A stretch of DNA of 64,000 bases from positions 1 to 64,000 of the forward strand of contig NZ_ANNV01000183.1 of assembly GCF_000346755.1 (NCBI RefSeq), in the 5' to 3' direction. This document shows, one piece after another, positions 25,899-33,760 of the stretch. Numbering within the stretch: the first letter of the stretch is position 1; every line of letters starts with the position of its first letter. Under the pieces are notes generated by a model. That model worked only from the letters and a program-made list of their open reading frames with translations, had not been told where the DNA came from and made no database searches. Source of the stretch: Pseudomonas sp. CBZ-4. Lineage in GTDB: Bacteria > Pseudomonadota > Gammaproteobacteria > Pseudomonadales > Pseudomonadaceae. The position numbers and the translations under genes are program-made.

Positions 25899-28348
25899 GC
25901 CGGCACCTCCAGCTGTTGGACAGGGATGACATCGAATTCCTTTTTCAGCAGCGGCTGTTCCAGGCGCTCCTTCCACGGGTCTTGTTCGAACGACAGGGAA
26001 AACTGCAGGCGTTCATTGAGGGCCTGGCGGCGCGCGGGGTCTTCCAGCACGGCTTTCTTGATGTGCTCCATGCCGACCCGTTGCAGGTAGTGCACGGTGC
26101 GCTCAAGGTAGAAGGCTTCTTCGCGATACAGCTGTAGGAAGGCGCCGTTGTATTCGCGTACTTCTTCGGCGGTCTTCAGCTTGACGAAAAACTCCGCGAC
26201 CTCGGTCTTGATCCCGCCATTGCCGCCGATGTACATCTCCCAGCCGGAGTCGACGCCGATGATTCCTACGTCCTTGATTCCGGCTTCCGAGCAATTGCGT
26301 GGGCAACCGGACACCGCCAGCTTGACCTTGTGGGGCGACCACATATTGAACAGGTCATGCTCCAGCTCGATGCCCAGTTGCGTGGAGTTCTGCGTGCCGA
26401 AACGGCAGAATTCGCTGCCCACGCAGGTTTTCACGGTACGGATGGATTTGCCGTAGGCGTGGCCAGACGGCATGTCGAGGTCTTTCCACACGCCCGGCAA
26501 GTCCTGTTTCTTGATCCCCAGCAAGTCGATGCGCTGACCGCCGGTGACCTTGACCATGGGCACGTTGTACTTGTCGGCCACGTCGGCAATGCGGCGCAGC
26601 TCCGAAGGATTGGTCACACCGCCCCACATCCGTGGGACTACGGAGTAGGTGCCGTCTTTCTGAATATTGGCGTGGGCCCGTTCGTTGATCAGGCGCGATT
26701 GCGGGTCGTCCTTGGCTTCGCCGGGCCAGGTGGAAATCAGGTAGTAGTTCAGCGCCGGGCGGCAGGTGGCGCAGCCGTTGGGCGTGCGCCAGTTGAGGTA
26801 GCTCATGGTGCCGGCGATGGTCAGCAGGTGCTGGTCGCGGATGGCCTGGCGGATCTGCCCGTGGTTGAGGTCGCTGCAACCGCAGATGGCTTTTTCGCTT
26901 TTTGGTTTGACGTCAGCCGCACCGCCGACGGTGTTGATCAGGATCTGTTCCACCAAGCCGACGCAGGAGCCGCAAGAGCTGGCCGCCTTGGTGTGCTTTT
27001 TCACCTCATCGACACTGAACAGGCCCTGTTCCTGGATCGCCTTGACGATGGTGCCCTTGCACACGCCGTTGCAGCCGCAGACCTCGGCGTTGTCGGCCAT
27101 GCTCATGGCCTTGTCCTGGCCCTGGTGGCCTACGTCGCCCAGGGCGTTTTCGCCGAACATCAGGTGGTCGCGGATCTCGCCAATGGCGTGGTTCTCACGG
27201 ATCTGGCGGAAATACCACCCCCCGTCGGCGGTGTCGCCGTACAGGCAGGCGCCGACCAGGATGTCGTCCTTGATCACCAGCTTCTTGTACACGCCGCCAA
27301 TCGGGTCGGAGAGGGTGATGGTCTCGGTGCCTTCGCCGCCCATGAAGTCACCGGCGGAGAACAGGTCGATACCGGTGACCTTCAACTTGGTCGAGGTCAC
27401 TGAGCCCTTGTAGGTGGCAAAACCCAGCTGGGCCAGGTGATTGGCGCAGACCTTGGCCTGTTCGAACAGGGGCGCCACCAAGCCGTAGGCGATCCCGCGA
27501 TGGCTGGCGCACTCGCCGATCGCATAGATGCGCGGGTCGTAGGTTTGCAGGGTGTCGTTGACCAGAATCCCACGGTTGCAGGGGATGCCGGATTTTTCCG
27601 CGAGTTCGGTGTTGGGCCGGATGCCGGCAGCCATCACCACCAGGTCGGCGGGGATGATGTCGCCGTTCTTGAATTGCACCGAGCCGACGCGGCCATTGCC
27701 GGCGTCATGCAGCGCCTGGGTCTGTTCACACAGGCGAAACACCAGGCCACGGCTTTCCAGCTCGGTTTGCAGCAACTGGCCGCTGGTCTTGTCCAGCTGC
27801 CGCTCCAGCAGCCACTCGCCGATATGCACCACGGTCACGTGCATGCCGCGCAGCATCAGGCCGTTGGCGGCTTCCAGGCCGAGCAGCCCGCCGCCGATGA
27901 CCACCGCATGCTTGTGGGTCTTGGCGGTGTCGATCATGACCTGGGTGTCGGCGATGTCGCGGTAGCCGATCACGCCCTGCAAGGTGTTGCCAGGGATCGG
28001 CAGGATAAACGGCGTGGAACCGGTGGCGATCAGCAGGCGATCGTATTCGGCTTCGCTGCCGTCTTCGGCGATCACCACGCGTTTGACGCGGTCGATCTGC
28101 ACCACTTTGCGGTTGAGCAGCAGCTTGATGTGGTTATCCAGGTACCAGCTGAGGTCGTTGAGCACGATCTCTTCAAAGGTCTGTTCACCGGCCAGCACCG
28201 GCGACAGCAGGATGCGGTTGTAGTTGGTGTAGGGCTCGGCGCCGAACACCGTGATGTCGTACAGGTCGCTGCTCAGCTTGAGCAATTCTTCAAGGGTGCG
28301 AACCCCGGCCATGCCGTTGCCGATCATCACCAATTTGAGTTTTTTCAT
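25895..28348 (-). CDS. nirB: NADH-dependent assimilatory nitrite reductase large subunit
   Basis: It reduces nitrite to ammonium with six electrons from NAD(P)H in the cytosol. Domains in the 817 residues are an FAD/NAD pyridine-nucleotide reductase (VMIGNGMAGVRTLEEL, ATGSTPFILPIPG, VVIGGGLLGLEAANGL), BFD-like 2Fe-2S motifs (VCGCNGVCKGT, SSCGSCVGL), then the siroheme half with ferredoxin-like repeats and the 4Fe-4S/siroheme cysteines CVGSEFC and CPRNC. GGAGAACGAC precedes the ATG at 28348. First gene of the nirB-nirD-nasC-cobA operon, controlled by the leader at 28387-28523. Confidence 0.96.
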   Translation of the reverse strand: MKKLKLVMIGNGMAGVRTLEELLKLSSDLYDITVFGAEPYTNYNRILLSPVLAGEQTFEEIVLNDLSWYLDNHIKLLLNRKVVQIDRVKRVVIAEDGSEAEYDRLLIATGSTPFILPIPGNTLQGVIGYRDIADTQVMIDTAKTHKHAVVIGGGLLGLEAANGLMLRGMHVTVVHIGEWLLERQLDKTSGQLLQTELESRGLVFRLCEQTQALHDAGNGRVGSVQFKNGDIIPADLVVMAAGIRPNTELAEKSGIPCNRGILVNDTLQTYDPRIYAIGECASHRGIAYGLVAPLFEQAKVCANHLAQLGFATYKGSVTSTKLKVTGIDLFSAGDFMGGEGTETITLSDPIGGVYKKLVIKDDILVGACLYGDTADGGWYFRQIRENHAIGEIRDHLMFGENALGDVGHQGQDKAMSMADNAEVCGCNGVCKGTIVKAIQEQGLFSVDEVKKHTKAASSCGSCVGLVEQILINTVGGAADVKPKSEKAICGCSDLNHGQIRQAIRDQHLLTIAGTMSYLNWRTPNGCATCRPALNYYLISTWPGEAKDDPQSRLINERAHANIQKDGTYSVVPRMWGGVTNPSELRRIADVADKYNVPMVKVTGGQRIDLLGIKKQDLPGVWKDLDMPSGHAYGKSIRTVKTCVGSEFCRFGTQNSTQLGIELEHDLFNMWSPHKVKLAVSGCPRNCSEAGIKDVGIIGVDSGWEMYIGGNGGIKTEVAEFFVKLKTAEEVREYNGAFLQLYREEAFYLERTVHYLQRVGMEHIKKAVLEDPARRQALNERLQFSLSFEQDPWKERLEQPLLKKEFDVIPVQQLEVPA

Positions 28349-28386
28349 GTCGTTCTCCGCAATGGCTCGACAAATCACGCGCAAAC

Positions 28387-28424
28387 AAAAAAGGCGCCCC
28401 CGCTAGCTAGCTAGCGAGGACGCC
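28387..28424 (-). terminator. Attenuator terminator in the nirB leader
   Basis: On the minus strand a 14-pair stem (GGCGTCCTCGCTAG with CTAGCGGGGGCGCC, two G-U pairs) closes a CTAG tetraloop and is followed by six T. It lies between the promoter and nirB, so transcription must pass it to express nitrite and nitrate reductase. Confidence 0.88.
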
Positions 28425-28434
28425 TTTGTCCTGG

Positions 28435-28475
28435 TCCCGTTCTGTCGGGAAGCACGGCCCTTCGTCGTTGAAGGG
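28435..28475 (-). promoter_or_regulatory. ANTAR-type double hexaloop RNA motif in the nirB leader
   Basis: Two hairpins precede the attenuator on the minus-strand transcript. The first is CCCTTC, loop AACGAC, GAAGGG (28458-28475); the second is TCCCG, loop ACAGAA, CGGGA (28435-28450). Both six-base loops have A at position 1 and G at position 4, the rule for RNA bound by ANTAR-domain antiterminators. The partner is the NasT protein encoded at 31.7-32.3 kb. Confidence 0.85.
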
Positions 28476-28506
28476 GCGGCTATATGTGTGTTGTTGAAGG
28501 AGCTAA

Positions 28507-28523
28507 TGCAGTGCTTGTGCCAA
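28507..28523 (-). promoter_or_regulatory. Sigma-54 promoter of the nirB operon
   Basis: The minus strand reads TTGGCACAAGCACTGCA: GG and GC are separated by exactly ten bases and the -24 element TTGGCAC is perfect. This places nitrate/nitrite reductase under RpoN, presumably with NtrC. No clear NtrC dyad is visible upstream. Confidence 0.78.
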
Positions 28524-28582
28524 GTTGGCCTGCCCCTGTTTTTATTGGGTTTGCGCCGGATCCGGCGAGCTTGTTTCGCCCT

Positions 28583-30253
28583 CTAGTGGTGCAACAGCCA
28601 GTACAACAGCACCAGATTGAACAGCAAAGACACGGCCGCCAGGGTTTGCCAGACCTTGAGCGGTTCACGCTCCAGCAGCGGCCTGGGGCGCACGCTTAAT
28701 TCGCGGCGATCGGCCTGCTCCAGGGCCCGCAGCCATTCCTCGGCCGTTTCGTAACGTTGTGTGGGGTGAGCGGCCACTGCCCGTTCCAGGCAGAGGGGTA
28801 GCCATTCGGGCAGGTCGGGACGGTAGCGGCTGGCGCTGACGGCCTGGGTGAAGCGCGGCCGTTGAAAGGCTTCGATCTCACCGTAGGGATAATGCCCGGT
28901 CAGCAGGTAATACAGCGTCACGCCAACGCTGTATAAATCCTGCTGGGCCGTAGGAAGTTCACCGCCGAAGGCCTCGGGGGCGATAAAGCTCGGGGTGCCG
29001 GGCAGCAAGTGGGCGCGGTCTTCCGAGAGCCCCGGACAGTAGGCCAGGCCGAAATCCAGCACACGCAGTTCGCCGTCGTCCCCCAGCAGCAGGTTCTCCG
29101 GTTTTATGTCGCGGTGCAGGATCTGTCGCCGATGCAGCAGGCCCACCGCCCGCACCAACCGCTCGGCGATGGACTGCCATTGCGCCAGGGGCAATGGGCC
29201 TTGTTGCTGGAACAACTGCGCCAGGGTTTGCCCCGAATATTCACGCATCACATAGTACAAATGCTGACGCGCGCTGGCGGCATGGACTTCAGGAAACGCA
29301 CGCCCGGCGACCCGGCGCAGAAACCATTCCTCCGACAGCAAGGCCTGGCCCGCATCGTTGTCGTCGTCACGGTTGAGCGGCAGGGTTTTCAGCAGCCAAG
29401 GTTGCTGTTGGGCATCGCGCACCCGGTACAACAGTGACTGTTGGCTCTGGGCCAGCAGGCTTTCCACTTGCCAGCCTTCGAAGTGTTGTCCGGCTTTTAA
29501 TCGCGGCGGCAGGGGCCACTGCTGCAACTGCACCAGTGCATCGCCGAGGGTCGCGGCGCCGAGTGTGTCGATCCGCACCAGCAAGGCGCTGGCATTGTCC
29601 TGGCTGCCGGCCAGGTGCGCGGCGTTGACCAAGGTGTTGACCGCCAGGTCGAGGTCGCTTTGCTCCCGCAGGATCGTGCTGATGCTGTTGTCGCCCAAGG
29701 TGGCCCACACACCGTCGCTGACCAGCAGGAAGCACTCGCCCTCACGCAGTTCGCCGTCGAGAAAATCCAGCACCAGGTGTTGATCCAGGCCGAGGGCGCG
29801 CTTGAGCACATGCTGCATGCCCGGCTGTTCCCACACATGGTCTTCGCTGATGCGTTGCAGCTCGCCCTCCAGCCAGCGATACACCCGGCAATCGCCAACA
29901 TGGGCCAGGGTGAAGCGCTGGCCGCGAAACACCAGGGCGCTGAGGGTGGTCAGCAGCGGCTGGCCACTGCCATTGGCTTGCAACCAGCGATTCTGCGCGA
30001 GCAGCAAGCGTTCCAGCGCCTGGGCCACGCCCCAGGTCTGCGGCGTGGCGTAGTAGTCGAGGGCCAGCGCCTGCAAGGTCGAACGGGCGGCCAGGCCGCC
30101 GTCGGCGCATTGGCTCACGCCGTCGGCCAGCGCGCACAGGTAGCCTTTGCTCGCGGCCAGTTCGGCCACGGGCGTGACCACCCGCAGCGCGTCCTGGTTT
30201 TCCGGTCGTGGGCCGATGGCGCTGGCGTGGGCGATGCTCAGTCGCAGGCTCAT
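28583..30253 (-). CDS. PP2C phosphatase fused to Ser/Thr kinase, membrane-anchored
   Basis: A bifunctional regulator of 556 residues. Residues 1-240 form a PP2C-type phosphatase (ADGVSQCADGG, AHVGDCRVYRW, SDGVWATLGDN). Residues about 270-520 are a eukaryotic-like kinase with HRDIKPENLL catalytic loop, DFG in VLDFGLAYC, and GTPSFIAPEA. The C-terminus is a single hydrophobic span (VWQTLAAVSLLFNLVLLYWL), so the enzyme is probably tethered to the inner membrane from inside. Its ATG overlaps the nasA stop (ATGA), so it is co-expressed with the nitrate transporter. The target is unknown; the transporter is an obvious candidate. Confidence 0.9.
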   Translation of the reverse strand: MSLRLSIAHASAIGPRPENQDALRVVTPVAELAASKGYLCALADGVSQCADGGLAARSTLQALALDYYATPQTWGVAQALERLLLAQNRWLQANGSGQPLLTTLSALVFRGQRFTLAHVGDCRVYRWLEGELQRISEDHVWEQPGMQHVLKRALGLDQHLVLDFLDGELREGECFLLVSDGVWATLGDNSISTILREQSDLDLAVNTLVNAAHLAGSQDNASALLVRIDTLGAATLGDALVQLQQWPLPPRLKAGQHFEGWQVESLLAQSQQSLLYRVRDAQQQPWLLKTLPLNRDDDNDAGQALLSEEWFLRRVAGRAFPEVHAASARQHLYYVMREYSGQTLAQLFQQQGPLPLAQWQSIAERLVRAVGLLHRRQILHRDIKPENLLLGDDGELRVLDFGLAYCPGLSEDRAHLLPGTPSFIAPEAFGGELPTAQQDLYSVGVTLYYLLTGHYPYGEIEAFQRPRFTQAVSASRYRPDLPEWLPLCLERAVAAHPTQRYETAEEWLRALEQADRRELSVRPRPLLEREPLKVWQTLAAVSLLFNLVLLYWLLHH

Positions 30254-31464
30254 CAGACGCGCGCGGCCGTTACGGCGGCCGAGCCCCAGGTGGTGCGCCA
30301 GCGACGTTTCACGCCATGCAGGCCGAACCAGGCCAGCACGCCGAGGCTGGCGAACAGCCACAGGGCCAATTGATAGCTGCCGGTGCTCTGTTTGATCGCG
30401 CCCATGCCCGCCGCGAGGGCAAAGCCGCCGATACCACCGGCCATGCCGATCAAGCCGGTCATCACGCCGATTTCGCGGCGGAAACGTTGGGGTACCAATT
30501 GGAACACTGCGCCATTGCCTGCGCCGAGGCCGAGCATGGTGCAGACGAAAAGCGCCAGGGCCGCGTAGGAACTCGGCAGGTTGAAGCCCACTGCGGCAAT
30601 GCAGACCGCCGCCACGCCGTACATGCCGAGCAGGGTGCGAATCCCGCCGAAACGATCGGCCAGGGCGCCGCCCAATGGGCGCATGAGGCTGCCGCCGAAC
30701 ACACAGGCGGCGGTGTAGTAGCCGGCCGCCACCGGGCTCAGGCCGTACTGGTCGTTGAAATAGCCGGGCAGGGCGCTGGCCAGGCCGATAAAGCCGCCGA
30801 AGGTCACGCTGTAGAAAAACATGAACCACCAACTGTCGCGGTCGCCCAGGGCCTTGAAGTAGTCGGCCATGGCTTTGGCTTTTGGCCGTTCCGGGGCGTT
30901 GCGCGCGAGCCAGGCGAAGACGATCAGGGTCAGGATCAAGGGAATCAGGGCAAAACCGAACACATTGCTCCAGCCAAACGCGGCGGCCAGCACTGGCGCC
31001 AGCAACGCCGCAAACACGGTGCCGGAGTTGCCCGCACCGGCGATGCCCATGGCTTTGCCCTGGTGTTCAGCGGGGTACCACTGGGACGCCAGTGGCAAGG
31101 CGACCGCAAACGACGCGCCAGCCATGCCAAGGAACACACCCAGCAGCAAGGCTTGTTCGTAGCTGTGAATCCCGAGTTTCCAGGCGCCGAACAACGCCGC
31201 GATCACGATCACCTGGCCGATCAGGCCGGCGGTCTTGGGCGACAGCTTGTCGGCCAGCATGCCCATCAAAAAACGCAGCACCGCGCCGGCGAGGATCGGC
31301 GTCGCAACCATCAGGCCGCGTTGTTGTGTGGTCAGGTGCAGGTCGGCGGCAATCTGGATCGCCAGCGGGCCCAACAAATACCAGACCATGAAGCTCAAAT
31401 CGAAATACAGGAACGCGGCAAACAGGGTCGGGGTGTGCCCGGATTTCCAGAAGCTTGATTTCAT
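30253..31464 (-). CDS. nasA: Nitrate/nitrite transporter NasA (MFS, NNP family)
   Basis: Inner-membrane nitrate importer for assimilation, 403 residues with about twelve hydrophobic spans. The nitrate signatures of the NNP family are clear: AGAGNSGTVFAALL in the first half and GLGAGNGAVFQLVPQ in the second, plus the substrate arginine in AGAVLRFLMG. ATG at 31464 is chosen since it starts the conserved N-terminus; the open frame upstream lies in a hairpin-rich leader. It sits 211 bases downstream of nasT and is translationally coupled to the kinase gene. Confidence 0.95.
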   Translation of the reverse strand: MKSSFWKSGHTPTLFAAFLYFDLSFMVWYLLGPLAIQIAADLHLTTQQRGLMVATPILAGAVLRFLMGMLADKLSPKTAGLIGQVIVIAALFGAWKLGIHSYEQALLLGVFLGMAGASFAVALPLASQWYPAEHQGKAMGIAGAGNSGTVFAALLAPVLAAAFGWSNVFGFALIPLILTLIVFAWLARNAPERPKAKAMADYFKALGDRDSWWFMFFYSVTFGGFIGLASALPGYFNDQYGLSPVAAGYYTAACVFGGSLMRPLGGALADRFGGIRTLLGMYGVAAVCIAAVGFNLPSSYAALALFVCTMLGLGAGNGAVFQLVPQRFRREIGVMTGLIGMAGGIGGFALAAGMGAIKQSTGSYQLALWLFASLGVLAWFGLHGVKRRWRTTWGSAAVTAARV

Positions 31465-31557
31465 CACGCACCTCAACGGTTGGGAGTCTTGTAAGAAGGC
31501 CTGGTGATGGAGCCGCCGGCGAAGGCCGCCCCACCGGCCCCAGGTTCTGGGGCCAAA

Positions 31558-31617
31558 ACGCAAAAACGCCGCCACCGGGTTCGCGAGGGGCAAACCGGAT
31601 GTGCGACGTCTTTGTCG
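31558..31617 (-). promoter_or_regulatory. Structured leader of nasA with possible NasT hairpin and weak -24/-12 box
   Basis: On the minus strand CGAC, loop AAAGAC, GTCG (31604-31617) is a hexaloop with A1 and G4. Downstream, GGTGGCGGCGTTTTTGCG has GG and GC ten bases apart but a poor -24 element. A stable GGCCCCAG/CTGGGGCC hairpin follows at about 31537-31553 without a T tract. The spacer may regulate nasA separately from nasST; support is weak. Confidence 0.35.
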
Positions 31618-31675
31618 TGGAGGGGCAACCGCCGTTGGTTACCTGTAGGGATCCTTTAGCAAGAGCTGAGCCAGA

Positions 31676-32251
31676 TCAGCCGAGCAACTCGCTCATGGCG
31701 ATAATCTGCTCCGCCACCTGGATCAGTTTCTGCTGGCGGCTCATGGCCTGGCGGCGCATCAGGGTGTAGGCCTCTTCCTCATTGCAGGCCTTCATTTTCA
31801 TCAGCATGCCCTTGGCCAGTTCGATGCGCTTGCGCTCGGCCAACTGCTGGTCGCGGGCCTGCAACTGGGCACGCAGGGCCTGGTCGCTCTCGAAGCGCGC
31901 CATGGCCACGTCGAGGATCGGTTGCAGGCGCTGGGCCTGGATGCCTTCGACGATATAGGCGCTGACGCCGGACTTGATCGCCTGGCGCATCACATCGGGA
32001 TCGTGCTCGTCGGTAAACATCACGATGGGCCGAGGCTGGTCGCGGCTGACCAGCACCACTTGTTCCATCACGTCACGGCCGGGTGACTCGGTATCGATCA
32101 GGATCACGTCCGGGCGCACCGTTTCGACGCGCCCGGGCAGGTCGATGGTCAGGCCGGACTCATCGATCACCTCGAACCCGGCCTCGATCAGCGCAGCCTT
32201 GAGCCGCCCGACTTTGCGCGGGGTGTCATTGATCAACAGGATTCGCAGCAT
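31676..32251 (-). CDS. nasT: NasT, ANTAR-domain transcription antiterminator
   Basis: NasT binds nas leader RNA and lets polymerase pass the leader terminator when nitrate is present. The 191 residues comprise a receiver-like domain (LLINDTPRKVGRLKAALIEA, VILIDTESPG) to about residue 120, a helical linker and the ANTAR domain (ERKRIELAKGMLMKMKACNE, EEAYTLMRRQAMSRQQK). In related bacteria NasS sequesters NasT until NasS binds nitrate. Gene follows nasS by 13 bases. Its RNA targets are visible in this window at 28435-28475 and probably at 33586-33597. Confidence 0.95.
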   Translation of the reverse strand: MLRILLINDTPRKVGRLKAALIEAGFEVIDESGLTIDLPGRVETVRPDVILIDTESPGRDVMEQVVLVSRDQPRPIVMFTDEHDPDVMRQAIKSGVSAYIVEGIQAQRLQPILDVAMARFESDQALRAQLQARDQQLAERKRIELAKGMLMKMKACNEEEAYTLMRRQAMSRQQKLIQVAEQIIAMSELLG

Positions 32252-32264
32252 ATCGGTCTTCCTG

Positions 32265-33491
32265 TCAGCGCTGGGCCTGGCGGCCGGTAGGATCAGTCAT
32301 GGCGTGCAGACGGAAACTGCGCGCATAGGCGGCGGGGTTGGAACCGTCCCAGAGCTTGCCGTCGATCAATTGGCTGCTGCGCATGTCCTGGGCGATGGGG
32401 GTGACGCCAACGGCGCTGGCGGCTTTGCGATACAGCGTCAATTGCTGCACCTGGCGGGCAACTCCGAGGTAGTCCGGGTCTTCGCGCAACAGGCCCCAGC
32501 GGCGGAATTGGGTCATGAACCACATGCCGTCCGAGAGATACGGCAGGTTCACCGCGCCATCGGCAAAAAAACGCAGGGCATGGGGGTCTTGCCATTGGTG
32601 GCCGAGGCCGTCGTCATAGGTGCCGAGCAGGCGGGGTTCGATGCAGTCGAGCGGCGCGTCGAGGTAGTCGCGGGCGCTGAGCAGTTGGGCGGTGGAGCGG
32701 CGGTTTTCCTGGCTCTGTTCGATGAAGCGGCTGGCTTCGAGGATGGCCATTACCAACACGCGGGCGGTGTTGGGGTATTGCTCGACAAACGCCTGGGTAC
32801 AGCCGAGGACTTTCTCCGGGTGGTCTGGCCAAATCGCCTGGGTGGTTGCCAAGGTAAAGCCCTGGTTTTGTTGCACCGCGCTGGCGCTCCAGGGTTCGCC
32901 GACACAAAAACCATCGATACGCCCGGCTTGCAGGTGCGCGACCATTTGCGGCGGCGGCACCACCACGCTGTTGACGTCCTGCAGCGGGTGGATGCCTTGG
33001 CTCGCCAGCCAGTAATACAGCCACATGGCGTGGGTGCCGGTGGGAAACGTCTGGGCGAAGGTCAGTTTTGTGCGGCTTTGGTGCACATGGCGATCCAGTG
33101 CCTCAGGAGTGACCACGCCTTGCTGTTGCAGGCGGTGAGACAGGTTGATGCTCTGGCCGTTCTGGTTCAGCCCCATCAGCACCGCCATGTCGGTGGGCGC
33201 TACACCGCCGATGCCCAGGTGCACGGCATAGATCAGGCCGTACAGGCTGTGGGCGGCGTCCAGTTCGCCGCTGACCAGTTTGTCGCGCAGGGTGGCCCAT
33301 GACGCCTGGCGCTTGAGGTTGAGTGTCAGGCCATAGGGTTGGGCGAAGCCCTGGGTGGCGGCAACCACCAGCGAGGCGCAATCACTCAGGGCCATGAAGC
33401 CCAGGTCGAGGCTGCTCTTCTCCGGCGCGTCACTGCCGTTGACCCAGGCCAGTGGGTCTCTTTTCAGGTGGTTATCTGCCGGTTCGTTCAT
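32265..33491 (-). CDS. nasS: NasS, cytosolic nitrate sensor of the NrtA/CmpA family
   Basis: NasS looks like a periplasmic nitrate-binding protein but has no signal peptide (it starts MNEPADNHLKRDPLAWV), as expected for the cytosolic sensor that holds NasT inactive without nitrate. Of 408 residues, recognisable parts include LDLGFMALSDCASLVVA at the start of the binding fold, WATLRDKLVSGELDAAHSL and the mid-domain DGFCVGEPWSASAVQQNQG. ATG at 33491 is used; the open frame upstream runs through the leader terminator and is not coding. Confidence 0.93.
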   Translation of the reverse strand: MNEPADNHLKRDPLAWVNGSDAPEKSSLDLGFMALSDCASLVVAATQGFAQPYGLTLNLKRQASWATLRDKLVSGELDAAHSLYGLIYAVHLGIGGVAPTDMAVLMGLNQNGQSINLSHRLQQQGVVTPEALDRHVHQSRTKLTFAQTFPTGTHAMWLYYWLASQGIHPLQDVNSVVVPPPQMVAHLQAGRIDGFCVGEPWSASAVQQNQGFTLATTQAIWPDHPEKVLGCTQAFVEQYPNTARVLVMAILEASRFIEQSQENRRSTAQLLSARDYLDAPLDCIEPRLLGTYDDGLGHQWQDPHALRFFADGAVNLPYLSDGMWFMTQFRRWGLLREDPDYLGVARQVQQLTLYRKAASAVGVTPIAQDMRSSQLIDGKLWDGSNPAAYARSFRLHAMTDPTGRQAQR

Positions 33492-33511
33492 CAACACCTG
33501 CCTTTTCTCTG

Positions 33512-33567
33512 AAAAAAAAGCGTCGTTCCCTCGGATGGCGCTAGAGGCCATTGCAGGGTAACGACGC
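33512..33567 (-). terminator. Attenuator in the nasST leader
   Basis: On the minus strand GCGTCGTT-A-CCC pairs with GGG-AACGACGC around an inner ATGGC/GCCAT hairpin, and eight T follow. It ends about 20 bases before the nasS start. About 20 bases upstream is a short hairpin GCC, loop AACGAA, GGC (33586-33597), with A1 and G4; a second hexaloop is not clean. Autoregulation of nasST by NasT would follow; that is inference. Confidence 0.75.
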
Positions 33568-33619
33568 CTTTGTCCGTAGGCCCGTGCCTTCGTTGGCGCG
33601 CGCTCTGATGAGTGTATGT

Positions 33620-33636
33620 AGCAATGCACATGCCAT
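33620..33636 (-). promoter_or_regulatory. Sigma-54 promoter of nasST
   Basis: The minus strand reads ATGGCATGTGCATTGCT, with GG and GC ten bases apart and a perfect -12 element TTGCT. It lies 130 bases before nasS, upstream of the attenuator. Confidence 0.75.
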
Positions 33637-33760
33637 GGGCAGGGGGGAGGTGTGCCGTCAGTTTTCCGTCAAGATTGAAAACTGGCTGGCTCTCAGTATG
33701 GCCGCTTTGTCACGCCAGGCTGCCGAGATAACCAAGGTGAAGAGTGCTTTCCCTGCAAGG

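Noticed and set aside
33551-33760. Extension of the secretin-like gene upstream to 33551
   Set aside because: Would place coding sequence across the nasST sigma-54 promoter and leader, and the signal peptide begins at 33761.
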